From Lytechinus pictus (Eukaryota; Echinodermata; Echinoidea; Temnopleuroida; Toxopneustidae), in the NCBI RefSeq assembly GCF_037042905.1, contig NC_087257.1, positions 27,961,501 to 28,025,500 on the forward strand: DNA of 64,000 nucleotides, written 5' to 3'. Position numbers and translations under genes: made by a program. Each line of letters starts with the position of its first letter. Within the stretch, counting starts at the first letter, position 1. Shown in pieces: positions 12,307 to 25,539 of this stretch. Under the pieces are notes generated by a model. The model was not told where the DNA came from. It searched no databases and saw only the letters and a list, made by a program, of their open reading frames with translations.

Positions 12307-12601
12307 GGCCCGTATTCTGATCGCAGGTTTAACTTAAACTCAGGTTTAAAGTTGTGGTTTAAGTATGGATAGCCAATTGTTACATAAATCACTAACGGTA
12401 GAGATATCATACTTCAGCTCATTTGGCTCTCAAATCATTCATAATTGTCTAGGAAGTATAGATGATTGTCTTCACCATCGATGAATCAAGAAAGAGCACA
12501 GTAAACATAAGAAACATACAACTCCATAAAAATGTTGATACTTATGGCTTCCCATACTTAAAACCTGAGTTTTAGTTAAACCCGACTTCAGAATACGGGC
12601 C
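12307..12601. mobile_element. MITE with ~40-bp inverted ends
   Basis: The arms start GGCCCGTATTCTGATCGCAG and end with the imperfect complement ACTTCAGAATACGGGCC. The next block, AACTTAAACTCAGGTTT, is also mirrored. The interior matches a diverged segment at 11310-11500, which supports a family. It is non-coding. Confidence 0.75.
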
Positions 12602-13082
12602 ATATAAATAGTAAGTGAATGTTTAATGTGCTTGATAAGCTTGGAAAGAACTGTTTGAACACTGTGCTTCTTACAGTATGATGGTTCAAGACTGTCAAAT
12701 GACATACCCACAAGCTGGAATTGTCTAGCACTAAACAGTTGCTTCGGGGAAACAATATTATTTCCATTCTAGTTCACTTCCTTTACTTCAAAAAAGTGTT
12801 TATTTCAGTGTTGTCTGTTTCCTAAAGGAAAGCTCATCCAATTTGGATGATTGACTTGTAATAGAACACCTGTTAGGGGAATTAGATTCTTTTTAGATTT
12901 TATTGTAACACAGAAGATATGAAAAAGAAGCAGAGCTTATTGATGTCCTTTTCCTTCGTGAGTGGTGCTGTATCAGGTTCTGATTACATTATACCCTATG
13001 TAAATTACCTAGTATGATTTCACTTGGTTGTATGGGAGCTCTATTCTCTCAAATTATAGAATTTAGTGTGTATTTGGTCGTC

Positions 13083-13340
13083 TCGATAAGAGGCCTGTTT
13101 CATAAAGAGTTGCAGCTATTGTAACTTTGCCATTATGGTAAATACAAGGGGCGGATCCAGGATTTTCCAAGGGGGGGGGGGCATTTGACAAGCACGGGAC
13201 AGCTTTTGCCCCCCCCCCCCTCCTGGATCCTGCAGTGGTAAATACCATGGTAGCAGGGCTCAGCAGCCAATCACAATCAAGGTTGCGATGGAAGTTAATA
13301 ATAATGGCAAATTGACAATAATTGTACGTCTTTCCGAAAC
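13083..13340. repeat. Repeat 'cctgtttcataaagagttgc' split by a small GGATCC-ended element
   Basis: The flanks (13090-13140 and 13235-13340) match the uninterrupted block at 16568-16675: TTTCATAAAGAGTT, then ACCATGGTAACAG-like, then TTTACAATAATTG-like. The middle (about 13145-13240) begins GGGGCGGATCCAGGATTTTC and ends with an inverted CCTGGATCC. It has C and G homopolymers inside and looks like a small TIR insertion. Similar GGATCCAGG/CCTGGATC-type pieces occur near 25545-25735 and 63110. Confidence 0.5.
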
Positions 13341-14110
13341 TGCCCCAAGAACTCCATGTAGAGAAAAGTAGTTAACAGCAGCTTAAGCTAAAACCATGGT
13401 AATGATACTGCACCTTGTGAAATATTATTTCTAGATAGACTGCACTATATACACGCCTTTTATGATTTTTATCATTATTTCAGTAACATATTCCATTTCT
13501 CTTTACTGTCTCTGACCTATAATTCTCACCATTTTTTATTGAGGTTTTATCACGAATTGAAGGATGCAACATCACTTTCAGTCATCAGATTAAGCAAGAA
13601 CTAAAATGGTTTTAAAGTAGAAGCTGCAATTTATTTAGTGCTATCAGTTTCAGTATGTATTTGTGAATATTTGTGTAAATTCATAGACGAAAAAACATGT
13701 ATTTAGAAAGTCCCATCCTTTTATCAACTTGTTTATGAGGAAAAACAAACCCAGAAAATTGGAGAAAATAAGAGTAAGTTAATGTAGATATGGATTTTCC
13801 TTATTTTGTTACATCACATGCAAGCAGATTGATTACTTTTCATTACAGTATATACATGTAATAATGAATATATTCTAGAAAGTGCCATTTTCTGAGAAAA
13901 TTGAAATTGAATTTTAATGTGCATCCATGACATAATCATGCACATTATTATGTGCAGAGATGCTTCTTTCCAAATGTACATATTTAATCATTATGAACCA
14001 TTAAAATTCAATTTATATTGCATGACATGTCAGGGAAGATGCAAGCAATTAATGCCACAAAGTCAGAAATTTGAATATTTGTCATTCTGTTACTCTTTAA
14101 AATCCAAACC

Positions 14111-14349
14111 GGGCATGGTGGCTCAGTGGTAGAGCGTCCGCCTCATGAACGGGAGGTCGTGGGTTCGATCCCCTGCCGAGTCATACCAAAGATTTATAAA
14201 AATGGGACCTTCTGCCCTCTTGCTTGGCGCTCAGCATTTAGACTGGAGAAGGGTAATAATAACATATCATGTTATGCAGGGCCCGCTGGAAGAGCAGTCT
14301 TATGTTTGAAGTGGCTACCCTGGGTAAATAAAACATTATTATTATTATA
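14111..14349 (+). mobile_element. tRNA-derived SINE
   Basis: The head carries an A box (TGGCTCAGTGG) and a B box (GGTTCGATCCC at about 14162-14172), spaced as in a tRNA. A non-tRNA body follows, ending in an (ATT)n tail at about 14333-14349. The tail and body rule out a plain tRNA gene. It is of the same general class as the SINEs at 42692 and 55027 but has a different body. Confidence 0.8.
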
Positions 14350-15320
14350 AATCGATCTTTAGACTTATAAGCATGAGAACTTTTTTATCCATAAATTTGA
14401 AAACATGTGATTATGTTCTTTTTTTCTTTTCTATTTTTAAATTCCATGTTATAACACAAAAACACCCCCTCTTCTGCACATGTGCTTAAGTGGTGTATGT
14501 TTGTTTGCTTTCTTAATTTGTTTTTCTTTAAGATTATATTGCTTGTGAGTCATAAGTCATAACATAGTAATAGTGGGTAATGTCTTCTATTTTATACGCA
14601 AGGTCTTTGTTCATCCATACACATTCTGTTAATCATGCAGTTTATCTTGCAAAGAGATCTCTCCTCAGCATGTTGTGATGATTGGAATTTGTGTTTGCAT
14701 AGATTTTAGGTTTAATTTGACATGTCTATCTCGCCCCCACAAAAGGTGTTCACATTTTTGTTAAAGAAGTGTTGCATAGTGGTCTGGAAATATCTTCTTT
14801 TTTTAAACATTCCCCCGATGAAACATAAAAAACAGTATTGAAGTGCAAGTAGACTTTATCTGTAAAAAGTTAGATATTAAATTTGCACACTTGCTCCTTC
14901 TTGTAAATACATTTTTCACATATTCTACTTTGTATTTATGTTTAGAATGTGACCCATTTCTCCCCTCGCATTTGTGTGATGTACAAACCAATTGTAATAT
15001 CTGGCAATTTTGAACCATTTTTAGGTATGTTTGTTATTGCAACGAGTCGCATAAACTTGGTAGAGTATGTTTAAGGTGTTATTCTAAGGGAAAAGTGATC
15101 AAGTAAAGCAATAATTGACTTTTAAAAACCAATTTATTTGTATTGATGTCTCCTTTTTTTCAAAGCAAACTACTATTATGGTGGGTGGCAACCAAATTTC
15201 CAAAGGCCTCCCCATCTCCAGACTCTGAAGCCAAATTTGAATTGTATTTAAAAGTTGAGAATGGCTAATTCATGAACATAAAAAAAATAGAAAGGAGTAT
15301 AACAGGAGGTTGAAATAGGT
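14350..15320. other. Intergenic, no gene recognised
   Basis: AT-rich sequence with no supported exon, RNA gene or clear repeat. Confidence 0.4.
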
Positions 15321-15321
15321 T

Positions 15322-15607
15322 ATGGATGATGATGATGATGGTGGTGCTGATGATAGTGATGGTATTGGTAATGATTTATGATGGTGATGACAATGATGGT
15401 GATGATGATGAGGAGGAGGATGATGATAATGGTAATGATTGATGATTATGGTGGTTATATAATGGTGATGATGGTGATGGTATTGGTGATGATGGTATTG
15501 ATGGTGATGATGGTGTTGATGATGATGATTATGATTGATGATAATGGTGGCGATGGTGGTGGTGATGATTATATAATGATGATATTGACGATGATGATGA
15601 TGATGTA
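15322..15607. repeat. GAT/GGT trinucleotide microsatellite
   Basis: About 285 bp of interrupted GAT, GGT and AAT triplets. The long low-complexity frames on both strands (poly-Met and poly-His) come from this repeat and are not genes. Confidence 0.9.
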
Positions 15608-18600
15608 GAAACTTGAGTAATGAGCAGAGTATAAACGGTCTCACAGTTTGATGCAAATAATGCAATTACGTAGAATACATTATTTTCTAGAGGGAACTTT
15701 GATCCTTCTCTCAGTATGGCAAATTGCTGAATTTATTTACGCTCTGCAGGTTGTTTCAATGGCATCGTTGCGGAACAAAAGCTTGGATATTTGTTTCGTA
15801 GATTTAAAAAATATAAAAATCTACTTTTATCCTTGATTGCAAGATTTTATGACCATATTCGTATTTCCCACATGAAAAAAAAGTATAATAACTTCTCTGA
15901 AATATGAAACTCCTCTAATTAAAGTCTCTAAAGCCAGATGAAGATATTGCTATAGATATGCGAAAGTCGTGTTATCATGGCAAGACCATTTTATGACCAG
16001 TTTTTCATTGCGCACGTCAAATAAAACACTTTAGAGTGAGTGAGATTGGCGGGAAAGAGAACGCTAACCCACTTTAACTGTTTATTCAGGAGTTTCAACA
16101 TGACGTTTTAAAGCACACGGAAATGACGCTTGACAACGGCATTCAAACCTCTTCACAATCTCGTAAAGGATTCACTAATTACTTGTGAAATTTAGAATGC
16201 TTGGTGTTTGAAAGTAAACATTTATTATAAAATGAGAAAAGGTCTGTAGGTAAAAACAAATAAGGAATCGCCCATCTAATAACCCACAGCGTCACACATT
16301 TCAGGTACCACGATGGTCAATAATAATTATAATCATTGTAATTAATGATTATTCGATGAGTGATCCGGGATTGACGAGTCCATTTGGGGATAAAAAGGCC
16401 AATATAACCTGAAATCAAATCCATTAAAATTAAATATATTGGCCTTCTCAGAAGTCAGGAAAACAACTAGGAATCTAATTTGGATATTTGAAAAGTTACT
16501 TTGTTGTGTGCACGTACCTTTCAACGCATGTAAACAGTTTATAGTATTTGATGAAGGGAGATCCTGGGACACATTTCATAAAGAGTTACAACTACTGTAA
16601 CTCTGTCACTATGGCAACTACCATGGTAACAGTGCTCAGCTAAAATACTGGCAAATTTACAATAATTGCAACGTTTTATGTAATGTGCTAGATGTTTAAA
16701 TAATCCTTGGCTCAATGGTGATTTAGGAATCGGAATAAGGAAATTCCCCTTATTGAACAGAACTATATAATTAGTGAATTATCTAAAACATACATGTATA
16801 CCTTAGAAAGGTGGATTAGCTCGATGATTAATATATTTGGTGACGATTTGTGTATTGAAATTACAGAAACATATTTGTTGACGATATTGAATCATTGTCT
16901 GTTAAGATTGCCTGTTTCATATAGTAATGGCTATTTCAACCAAAATTAGGCGACTGTACTTCGATATCGTTCCGCGTCCCTTGACATATAGGCCTACTTA
17001 TTAGACCCTACTTTGAAATTTGAAAAGGGAGAATGCCAACTAGGTCTACATGGTGTGATTGTATTTAGGGCAAGTTCATACAAAAACTTGAATACACAGT
17101 ACGAAGGAAACGATAAAATCTGCATTTACTTATTTTATTCAGACACACATTTTCAGCTCTATACATCAAATATTTTAGGTAGCTAATCAGATAATACAAT
17201 CAATAAACATGATGAACTAAGCTTTCATGTAATAAAAAACTGCACTCAACTTTAGTAATGCTATATAAGGATAATATCATGTTACAAAATGAAGTACACA
17301 TTCCCAAGGTGAACAACTGAACATGCAGCAAAAATGTTAAAACTGTATATGTTGCATTTATTGGTTACGATTCAGAAACGTAGATCCATCTTGTGCTTGA
17401 CATAGCCGAAAGATGTCAAAGATGTTTATAAAAAAATACAACACGAGAATTCTAATTCTGCAAAAAACATTGTGATCGTTACACTATAACTTCCTTTTAA
17501 CATTTAGTGCACATGGTGCATGGAGAATATATCAGTCTGATATTCCAATGAATTTGTACAATTACATATTCATGGAATGGTATTCGAACATGGAGATAGA
17601 ATAACCAGGAAATTAATCCACACAGTACACAAAAAAGTCTTTAGAATTAAGTCATAACTATCAGTGCGAGATCTTTTTTAGCATAGGTTTCATTTCAGCG
17701 AAGGATGTCTGAATAATACAGGACAATCAACGGGATTATTTTTACTTTGAATATGAAGCGAGTTGATTGTTTGTAGAGGTAGGCCTAGAATTGATCATAC
17801 TAGTGACGACACCGGAGGGGGGCATGTGGGGGGGTATTTCCATCCCCCTGTTTGAAACGTTGCCGTTACCCTCAGACATTCTGAAAAGTGGAGGGGAAAA
17901 ATGAATAGCACACTTTCTTTTCTTGTCAGCCCTTGCTATAATGATTTTTTAATGATTTATTAGTATTGATTCTTGTATTTATGTTTTTCTCATTTGTATT
18001 ATGAAAAAATGGATACTGGCGAATAGATGGGGGAAAGAAAAGTACAGCAAAATCTATCACAATATCAGATTTCTATTAACATTATTAAGAAAAGAGATTT
18101 TAAAAAATGCTTGATCGCTTTGATTACCCCCGACATTGACTTTAGTTTCAGTTTCAGTTTGGTATATTTTCATATCTCATAAAATATCAAATACAATGTA
18201 ACGTCCATCAAAAGACAGTAAATCATTAGTAATAAAATAATACAATACATCACCATTATTCATAATAAATAAGATAAATGTTATACAATTGAACGTTCAG
18301 ATTGGAGACAGATATATCAATAAGATGAGGATATGAAGGGCAAACTATTAAACAGCAGAGCTTGTAATTTATAGTTTCCCTATTGATAAAATTATAAGTA
18401 GTTGTCAACTTGTTTTAATATCAATATGTTACAAGAAAAAGAAAGAGAAATAGAAGAAAAAAATATTTTCCTAAAACAACGAAAGAAGAAGGAGTGAAAA
18501 AAAAACCAGAAAAAACAGAGGGAGGTGGACTGAAAATAGTTAAGAGGAACACTAGAAATTTTGCCTCATTTGCCATGTTGTGCCCCCTAAAATATTTGGC

Positions 18601-18727
18601 TCACTACGCGACTAATTGCAAATCAATCATTTGAAATAAAATATATATATATAATATCTAGGTGAGAGGTTGCCCCCCCCCCCCTTACAAAATACTGGTA
18701 GGCATACATTATAAGAGAATTATGAAT
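15608..18727. other. Intergenic, no gene recognised
   Basis: AT-rich DNA. The only recognisable item is the MITE remnant at 16568-16675. Around 17820-17870 and 18675 there are G and C homopolymers. No open frame looks coding. Confidence 0.4.
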
Positions 18728-19240
18728 TAGATTTCGATCTCACTGTGGTCTATATCGTTTACACTACAAGGTCAAAATTTGTAATGTAATTGTATATAAT
18801 ACCCGGATTGGAACACCCTAGTATGAAAGGAAAACCAATGTATGAATGATCTAGGGCATCTTGTAAAATTTGAAATTCAAATGAAAGAAGAAGTGGGTTC
18901 GGGGTGAAACTCTTAATTTTGAATTTTGTGCCCCTGATATTTAGCCAATATTCCAATACGTTTTTAAAAGTCGTTGCATACTATGGTTTTAACTGTAGAT
19001 TATATATTTATTACTATATAGATAATATGGATTTCTATCCCACTTTGGTCAATATTGTTTCCATTACAAGGTCAAAATTTGTAATTTGACTGCAATAACC
19101 GGAACACGCAAAACAAAAAACCTCTGGATGATCCAGGTCGTGTTGAAACAAAAATGAAATTCAAATGAAAGAAGAAATGGGTGAAGCTGTTAATTTTGAA
19201 TTTTGTGTCCCTGATATTTATCTAATATTATATTAACATG
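18728..19240. repeat. Diverged direct duplication, ~300-bp spacing
   Basis: Two blocks, about 18728-18960 and 19028-19240, share ordered segments: CATTACAAGGTCAAAATTTG or close, then AAATTCAAATGAAAGAAG, then TTAATTTTGAATTTTGTG, then CCCTGATATTTA. They are clearly the same sequence with small indels. It could be a local tandem duplication or two copies of one repeat. Confidence 0.6.
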
Positions 19241-20346
19241 ATTAGCCCACAATACACTGCCCATGCAAATCTCAATTAGGCAACTTAGAACTGATGCTTA
19301 TCTTATTGGTCAGCAGCGATCGTATGATAGAGAACTTGAACTACTCCCTCGTTTCCCGTTTACGATATTATCATCAAATGCTCATTTACTACCAAGTCCA
19401 TTCTCGCTTGAGAGTTTGATTCAATATGGATCACTCATCTAAAATGAATTCCAAAAAAAAAAACCGAACTACTTTTTAATCGTTTGGCTGTATTGTGTAT
19501 GACACATGGGAATATACAAATTCTCACGGTGAAATTAACAATTCAGCTATTATCGAATGACCGTCTAATGATCGCAAGTTTTAAAAATTCATAAATGCCA
19601 TAGGTTCCATTAAGTGCTTTGGTTAAATCAAGATAGGTTGACAGTTCTCGGCTTCTTTATCGGATTTTAATGCTCTCTTTTAGATTAACTGTAGTTGGGT
19701 TTTAGGCTCGTTTTCTCTCCATTTCATAATGACTATGGATAATATTGATGACCTATTATCAAATAAATTACATGTAAATGATTATACACAACTCACTGTG
19801 TCTGGCCAAGATGGGTAATAAAAAACAGTTGGTAGAGAGAATGTTCTTTTTCACATTGGCTTTACATTCCTTTGAATATTCGTTGAGTATTATTCGTTTG
19901 AGTAATTCGTTTGAAACGTATCGTAACCATGGACACCATATGGCTACGTTTCTATAAATATGACCGACTCGTGTAAAACATCGGGCTTAGGCAGTTCCCA
20001 TATAAGTTCCTTAGCTCTTAAAAATAAATAGATATGTTAAGTGTTTGCATATTTCAGGTCAAACATATATTACCTGTATCCAACATATCAGGAATACAAA
20101 ATTAAGTCAACTTTGCAGCATTTGCATTTCAAAGGTGACGAAATTGTATTCCTGCTTCTTTCATACAGGTCTACAACACTGTTTGGGAAGTAAAAGATGG
20201 TATGGAAATTGTTTTCTTCTTGCGATCACCAGCCGCCCGAAGATGCGCATCGAATGTACTTTGACTGATTTGCACATTAACCAAGTTTACTGTTTACAGA
20301 ATACATTTGCTACTAATTGTGGTTATACATTTGAGAAATATGCCAA

Positions 20347-21870
20347 TTAATAGACATGACCATTCAATTCTTGATTGGATTCAGTTCTTTCAGTTGTCAG
20401 TGTCATCACGCTGTCGCACGATTTCACAACACACGAACCGTCTTTAAGATTCGTGTGACATCCAACATCATTACCATTAGTAACATTGAAAGTTGCACCA
20501 CTTATTGAGATGCCATTGGCGGTCGAACCGCGGGAAACCATAGGGTAACCTGATACGCGGTTGTTTTCGCGATCATTTTCGTCTGTTCTCTGGACACAAA
20601 CTCGGTTCACACATCTGAACTTTGCTTTCGTGAGGAGCTCCCAAAATGCTTGTCGGAAATCTTTTGTCCTGATGCTGTAGATGAATGGATCGAAACAGCT
20701 ATTTAAGAGCGCCAGAAGACCTAGCCAGCCGCGGACTTCAGGCGAAACCTTACATTTCCCTTCGCCCAAAACACCTAGCAAGAGAGATATTGTCAATGGT
20801 AACCAGCAGACGACAAATGATAACACAATCATACCGATAGTGAACGCGACTCGAGTTTCATAACTGAGCTTTGATACCAAGTTTCCAGACGATGTAGACA
20901 AGGTGCTTCCAGTGTCTGAGAGTTTCTTGCGAAGTATTCCTTGCTGCGGGATTGACACAGTGGTATTCACATTTGACGTATCGGTAATCGATGGTAGTGC
21001 TGGTGCCCTTGAAGGTGCAGCGACTCGAGCTCTGGAATCGATACTCTTTGCATGGCTCCTGGCGATAGAAAATATCTGGATGTACAGTGCAATTATTGTG
21101 ACTATCGGGATAGATAAGATTAATACTGTATACATTATCATGTAACCTCTTTTGACAACTCTGTACCACTGACAATATCCAGTGTTGCTGTGGGGTATGT
21201 ATGTCTCCTTGTTATGCCAGACAAATGGCAAACAACCGATGATGAAGGAGAATATCCACACGCTGATTATGATGATCCTGGAACGCTTTTTGGTCATGAT
21301 CGCGGTATATCGTAGAGGATTCCTCAAAGCGATATATCGGTCTATTGAAACAGCGAGGAGATTCAAAACGGCGGATGCTAGCACCGTCAGCAGAACACAG
21401 AATGGCATGATGCAAATATACAAGGAATGTAGGAAAATATCTGGGATATATTTCGCGAGCAACCCGATAGGCATCCCAAACCCACAGCACAGATCACTGA
21501 TCGCTAGACTGATGATGTACATACTCGTGGTCGTGCGAAGCTGACGATGTCGTCGTATCGTCATCAAGACGATGATATTCGTCACAATCACCAAAACTTC
21601 AATGATGGTCAGAAGGGAAATTGCGATCTTGAATTGAATTCCTTCTAAGTGACCAAAACCGATTCCCAAGTCTACGACGACGGGCTGTCCAAGAGGAATA
21701 TGTGGAAAAGTGAATGTTTCGTCAACTGTCGATCCTGCTTCGGTGATGGCTGACATGGTGGAGAACCCTGTTGTAATGTCGGTGGTATTATCATGGTTAA
21801 CTTCTCCCACGGATGCCACCTGTGTACTGAGTATCACGTCTGAGGCTAAAGGTTGATTATCAATGGGCAT
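20347..21870 (-). CDS. Class A (rhodopsin-like) GPCR, single exon
   Basis: A 507-residue seven-transmembrane receptor in one open frame. The N-terminus (1-80) is extracellular, rich in Ser/Thr, with an N-glycosylation site at N28-T30. TM1 is about 82-105 (N98), TM2 has D126 in LAISDL, TM3 about 151-175 ends in DRY at 177-179, TM4 about 197-217 has W205, TM5 about 243-268, TM6 about 341-366 has CWLP at 355-358, and TM7 ends in DPFIY at 394-398 in place of NPxxY. C153 and C233 can make the usual TM3-ECL2 disulphide. The third cytoplasmic loop is long (about 270-340). The CWLP, NSxxDPxxY, LYIQIF..AR and RTKDFRQAF segments recall the adenosine/melanocortin/cannabinoid side of class A, but the ligand cannot be named. 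The ATG has a good context (AACCATGC). Absence of introns suggests a retroposed or lineage-expanded receptor. Confidence 0.95.
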   Translation of the reverse strand: MPIDNQPLASDVILSTQVASVGEVNHDNTTDITTGFSTMSAITEAGSTVDETFTFPHIPLGQPVVVDLGIGFGHLEGIQFKIAISLLTIIEVLVIVTNIIVLMTIRRHRQLRTTTSMYIISLAISDLCCGFGMPIGLLAKYIPDIFLHSLYICIMPFCVLLTVLASAVLNLLAVSIDRYIALRNPLRYTAIMTKKRSRIIIISVWIFSFIIGCLPFVWHNKETYIPHSNTGYCQWYRVVKRGYMIMYTVLILSIPIVTIIALYIQIFSIARSHAKSIDSRARVAAPSRAPALPSITDTSNVNTTVSIPQQGILRKKLSDTGSTLSTSSGNLVSKLSYETRVAFTIGMIVLSFVVCWLPLTISLLLGVLGEGKCKVSPEVRGWLGLLALLNSCFDPFIYSIRTKDFRQAFWELLTKAKFRCVNRVCVQRTDENDRENNRVSGYPMVSRGSTANGISISGATFNVTNGNDVGCHTNLKDGSCVVKSCDSVMTLTTERTESNQELNGHVY

Positions 21871-24800
21871 GGTTGACCTTATCGTACATGCAACGACCTT
21901 GATATAATCAGATCATCATTAATTAACTTTTGAAGGAAATCAAACATTGCGATTATTTAAACAAGGTGTTTAGCAATTAATCTTCCGCACGTGTGTTCGA
22001 CAATAATATTCTACTAAAACTCGGGTATATGCAGTTAATATAGACAATTATGTAACCTGTAAAGTTCAGACGATTTGAACAATCCCACTGCTCGCTGCAA
22101 AGAACGTCGAAAATTAAAACCTGTCCAATTAACACATGTGACGTAGCTCTGTATTCGTAGTTCCACAAGTAAGTGATTGTCCTTGTTCACCAAGAATAAA
22201 TTAAGATTGAAACCAGAGAATATCCAAGTATTCCTAATTTCCTCGGACTAGTCAAAATCACATTGCTAAATCACTCTTTGAAAACTCAAGTACCTGTTCA
22301 GACTTGAGTGCATATCTAGATTGACTTTGTTTTTAGTTGTTTCCTTCTTAGTATCCCCTTTCCGACTTTTTCTTAATAATTGACTCGTACCTGAGAAGAA
22401 ATTACCTTGGCATACAGTACAAGTCATATTTCAAACCATAGGATATCCCACTTAATTAAATTCCGTTAATAACTTGTATTTCAGTTCAGTATTAATTCAT
22501 ATATTCAAATAACAGTAGTTAGGAATAGTTTATAATTCACTCGTTATCACATTTTCTTCAAATCGGTGTCATTGGTTTGACACGATATCCGGTCCATCTA
22601 TCAACCGCCTATAAATCACACCCGATGGGCCGATCTTCTTGGTTAATTTGAATCTCTGGTCCTATAAATCTCCCAGTAACAGTTCAGTCTTATAATAAGT
22701 TATCCACAGTTTATCCTCGTGATTGAAGTTTAGATCACTCTTGAAGAAAGATATGTATACGTTTGGAGAAGAGTCATCGTGAACCAACGATCAATGCAGT
22801 ATGATTTATCGCTACCCGATGATAATATAGACGTATATAAGGAGCAAATAGTCAAATTGGTGTCCTCTTCGTTATCGCTTCGTTCCCTTCTGCGTTCTAG
22901 ATAGGAAATATATTACTTCATCGATTAAGCACTGATGACAAAATTATGTCCACGATAGGCAAGGTAATATTCCTTTTCGTGACTCTCAAACAAATCGCAA
23001 TCGTCGATATTATTCAACCAATTGGTACATAATGGGCATCATTAGTCATGTTAGTAGACATCTTTCCCACGCCAATGACAAACAACAAGCATATAGTATA
23101 CGTAAATGCTAAGCGCGCTTCTAATGTAGGATATGTTTGATAACGGCGACCAATATGATCGTTCGTCGCTCCCAAAACACTTCCGCGTGGAAATTGGAGC
23201 GTTTTTCTTGGTTGTTGATCAATGTTTGATAATCAGTTCGTCACAGATGCAGATTGAAGACTGCATTGGATTTCATCGTTAGAAAAAGCCTGGCATATAT
23301 GTATTCCATCCAAAGCACGTATGGCTGAGAATAGCTAAGTGGTAACATTGCCCTCCGAGAAACGATTATATTACCGCGATTACCATATGTCACTGTGAGA
23401 GAATGTCTCAGTTTTTTTTTTTTTTTTTTAGAAAGAAGGCAAACAGCCTGCAATATTCAGCATGAAAACAAAGTCAAGGACAGTCAAACCACAAGAGCAT
23501 CTCAAGATTTTTTTTCAAGTCCTATTTCTTAAGGATTATGTCCCATGGGGCATGAATTTCGATGTCGAATGTAAAATACTGACGTATATATATACCGAGC
23601 GCGATATCCATATATTTATATATATCCAATGAACTCACCTACTTCCTTATTTTTTTACCTGATGTTTATTATCTTTAGGTTTAAAAATCTATTCGCAATG
23701 TGTTCTAAGCGGTTTGTACACGTATTTGGGATGTTACCGCCTTGTTTGAAAATAAATCAATACTACGCTTTTGAGGTGTGCACGATTCGATGTGCTACTC
23801 AATGAACGTGAACGAAATATCAATGCTTTTTGTGACGTCACAAGTAAGCAGTATCCTTTAAAAAAATATAACATTATAAAAATTCAACATATGGTCACTT
23901 GCTCAAATAGTGTAAATTGATTCTACATAATTATGCGACCAAATTATTTAATATATTAGTTATTATTATTGAGTAGCCTACACATCTGTATGGATTAAAA
24001 AAAAAATATCACTCGAAATTGGTGCAACTTCGGTCCATCGATCAATCGAGTAATACACAAATTAAATGTCTTTCCTCAAAAAAGAATTAATTTAATTCTT
24101 ACTTCCAGAGGGAGGGAAATGCACGGTACTATATTATCGAAATTCAATAGAGGGGTACATCCCCCCCCCCGTTTACCCCTTTCCAGATATACGCATCTAC
24201 TGCGTATTCCCCTTAATATCGATCGTTTTGATAAATAATTATGTACCCGTTCATAAACATGACATGTTGTGGACATCATTTCATTTATTCACTGTGATAG
24301 GGCCTACGATATAAAACTGAAACCAAATCAACAGTGTCCACAAAAGCATTCAAACAAGACAATATAGGCCCTAGTTCATGTCGAAGAACCCTCGAATGTC
24401 ATTAGTTTGTGTCTGAATGCCCTTCGACGTTGACAGTTTAACCTCGCTTGTTACTGTTAGATGTTTGCAAAGTTCAAATAATAGACACCGGACCCACTTC
24501 GGTTGTTTTCAGTTAGTTCTGCTCCGTCATCATTCGGATTTTAATGGAGGTTGGTGCCGGAAAATACTAGCAAGTCTAGCATGTCTAGGGGGCGGCACTA
24601 CACGAGGAGGCAGAGTTCAGGGGTTTCCGCCCCGATATAATTATGATTATTCAAGTAGTGAAAAAAAATGACAAATTCGAGAAAAAAATATAAAAACAAA
24701 ATGGAAGAATTGAGATTAGAGAAGGGAAAATAAATAATAGCATCAAAAGGAGAGGTCTATGTCCCTTAAATAATTATATACTACCCATATAATTTGATTG

Positions 24801-24983
24801 AGGAAAAAGAACGCTAGGCATTCCACCCCCCCCCCCCCCCCATCTATTACAGACGTAATTCCTTGTAGCCGCCACTGTAAAAGCCTTATAAGTTCATAAA
24901 ATGCCTGCGTAAATTTATACATAAAAAAGGAAAAAGGAAAAGGGAAACTATAATGTTTCTTTAAAGTATCATGTATTTCCTCT
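21871..24983. other. GPCR 5' flank and intergenic DNA
   Basis: This holds the presumptive promoter and 5' UTR of the minus-strand GPCR, but no transcription start could be placed. No other exon is supported. Homopolymer T, A and C runs occur at about 23410, 24000 and 24160, and C-rich tracts at about 24826-24840. Confidence 0.4.
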
Positions 24984-25338
24984 TTAAATTTATCTTTGCA
25001 TGTCGCTCGAAACTTCAATACCATGCAGCGCCATGCCGTGGGATGGCCCTCTGATGACCTGAATGGATTTTCGAGTGCTGGTACTCTCTAATGAAAAGAA
25101 AATGATTCGAGACTCTCATGCTATTATGAATAATTCATATAAGAACCGGATAGGATGGAAACCGTGGCCTGTCTGCAGGGTGCGAGTGTTCTGTTCTTGT
25201 CGATGTTGGCGTATCCTGGCGGCAAACAGGGGCAAAGTCTGCCCGCTCTAATAACCAGCAGAACATTGTAAATACCCATGGCCCCGACAATTTTTAATCA
25301 GTGAGAAAAAAAACAAGACGGACGAAAGAAGGAAAATG
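24984..25338 (+). repeat. Left arm of a 350-bp inverted repeat pair
   Basis: This is an inverted match, with few differences, to 28434-28783. Shared landmarks include CATGCAGCGCCATGCCGTGG, then GATTTTCGAGTGCTGG, then GATGGAAACCGTGGCCTG, then GCAAACAGGGGCAAAGTC, and ACAAGACGGACGAAAGAAGG at the inner end. Similarity stops sharply at both ends. The 61-76 codon frames in the arms have no recognisable product. Confidence 0.85.
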
Positions 25339-25539
25339 GTAAGAATATGGAAGAAAGAAGAAAGGAGTGTATGAAAATAAAGAAATCTTTGACATAGAGT
25401 ATACACCCGTTATCCACTAATAGAGAAATATGTCACTTTGATATCATCTTCCCTCGGTATAAGACACTATGGAGTCACCCCTTCATCATGACAACTGGTG
25501 AAAGAAAGATTGGTAAATAAGCATAACGGTTCACACTGG

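Noticed and set aside
14111-14183. Possible functional tRNA gene
   Set aside because: A and B boxes are present, but a SINE body and an (ATT)n tail follow and the cloverleaf stem pairing looks imperfect.
15270-15665. 131-residue His/Ile/Thr-rich frame and its partner frame on the plus strand
   Set aside because: Pure translation of a GAT/GGT microsatellite.
20858-21490. Overlapping frames of 80-120 residues in the GPCR region
   Set aside because: Shadows of the 507-residue receptor frame.
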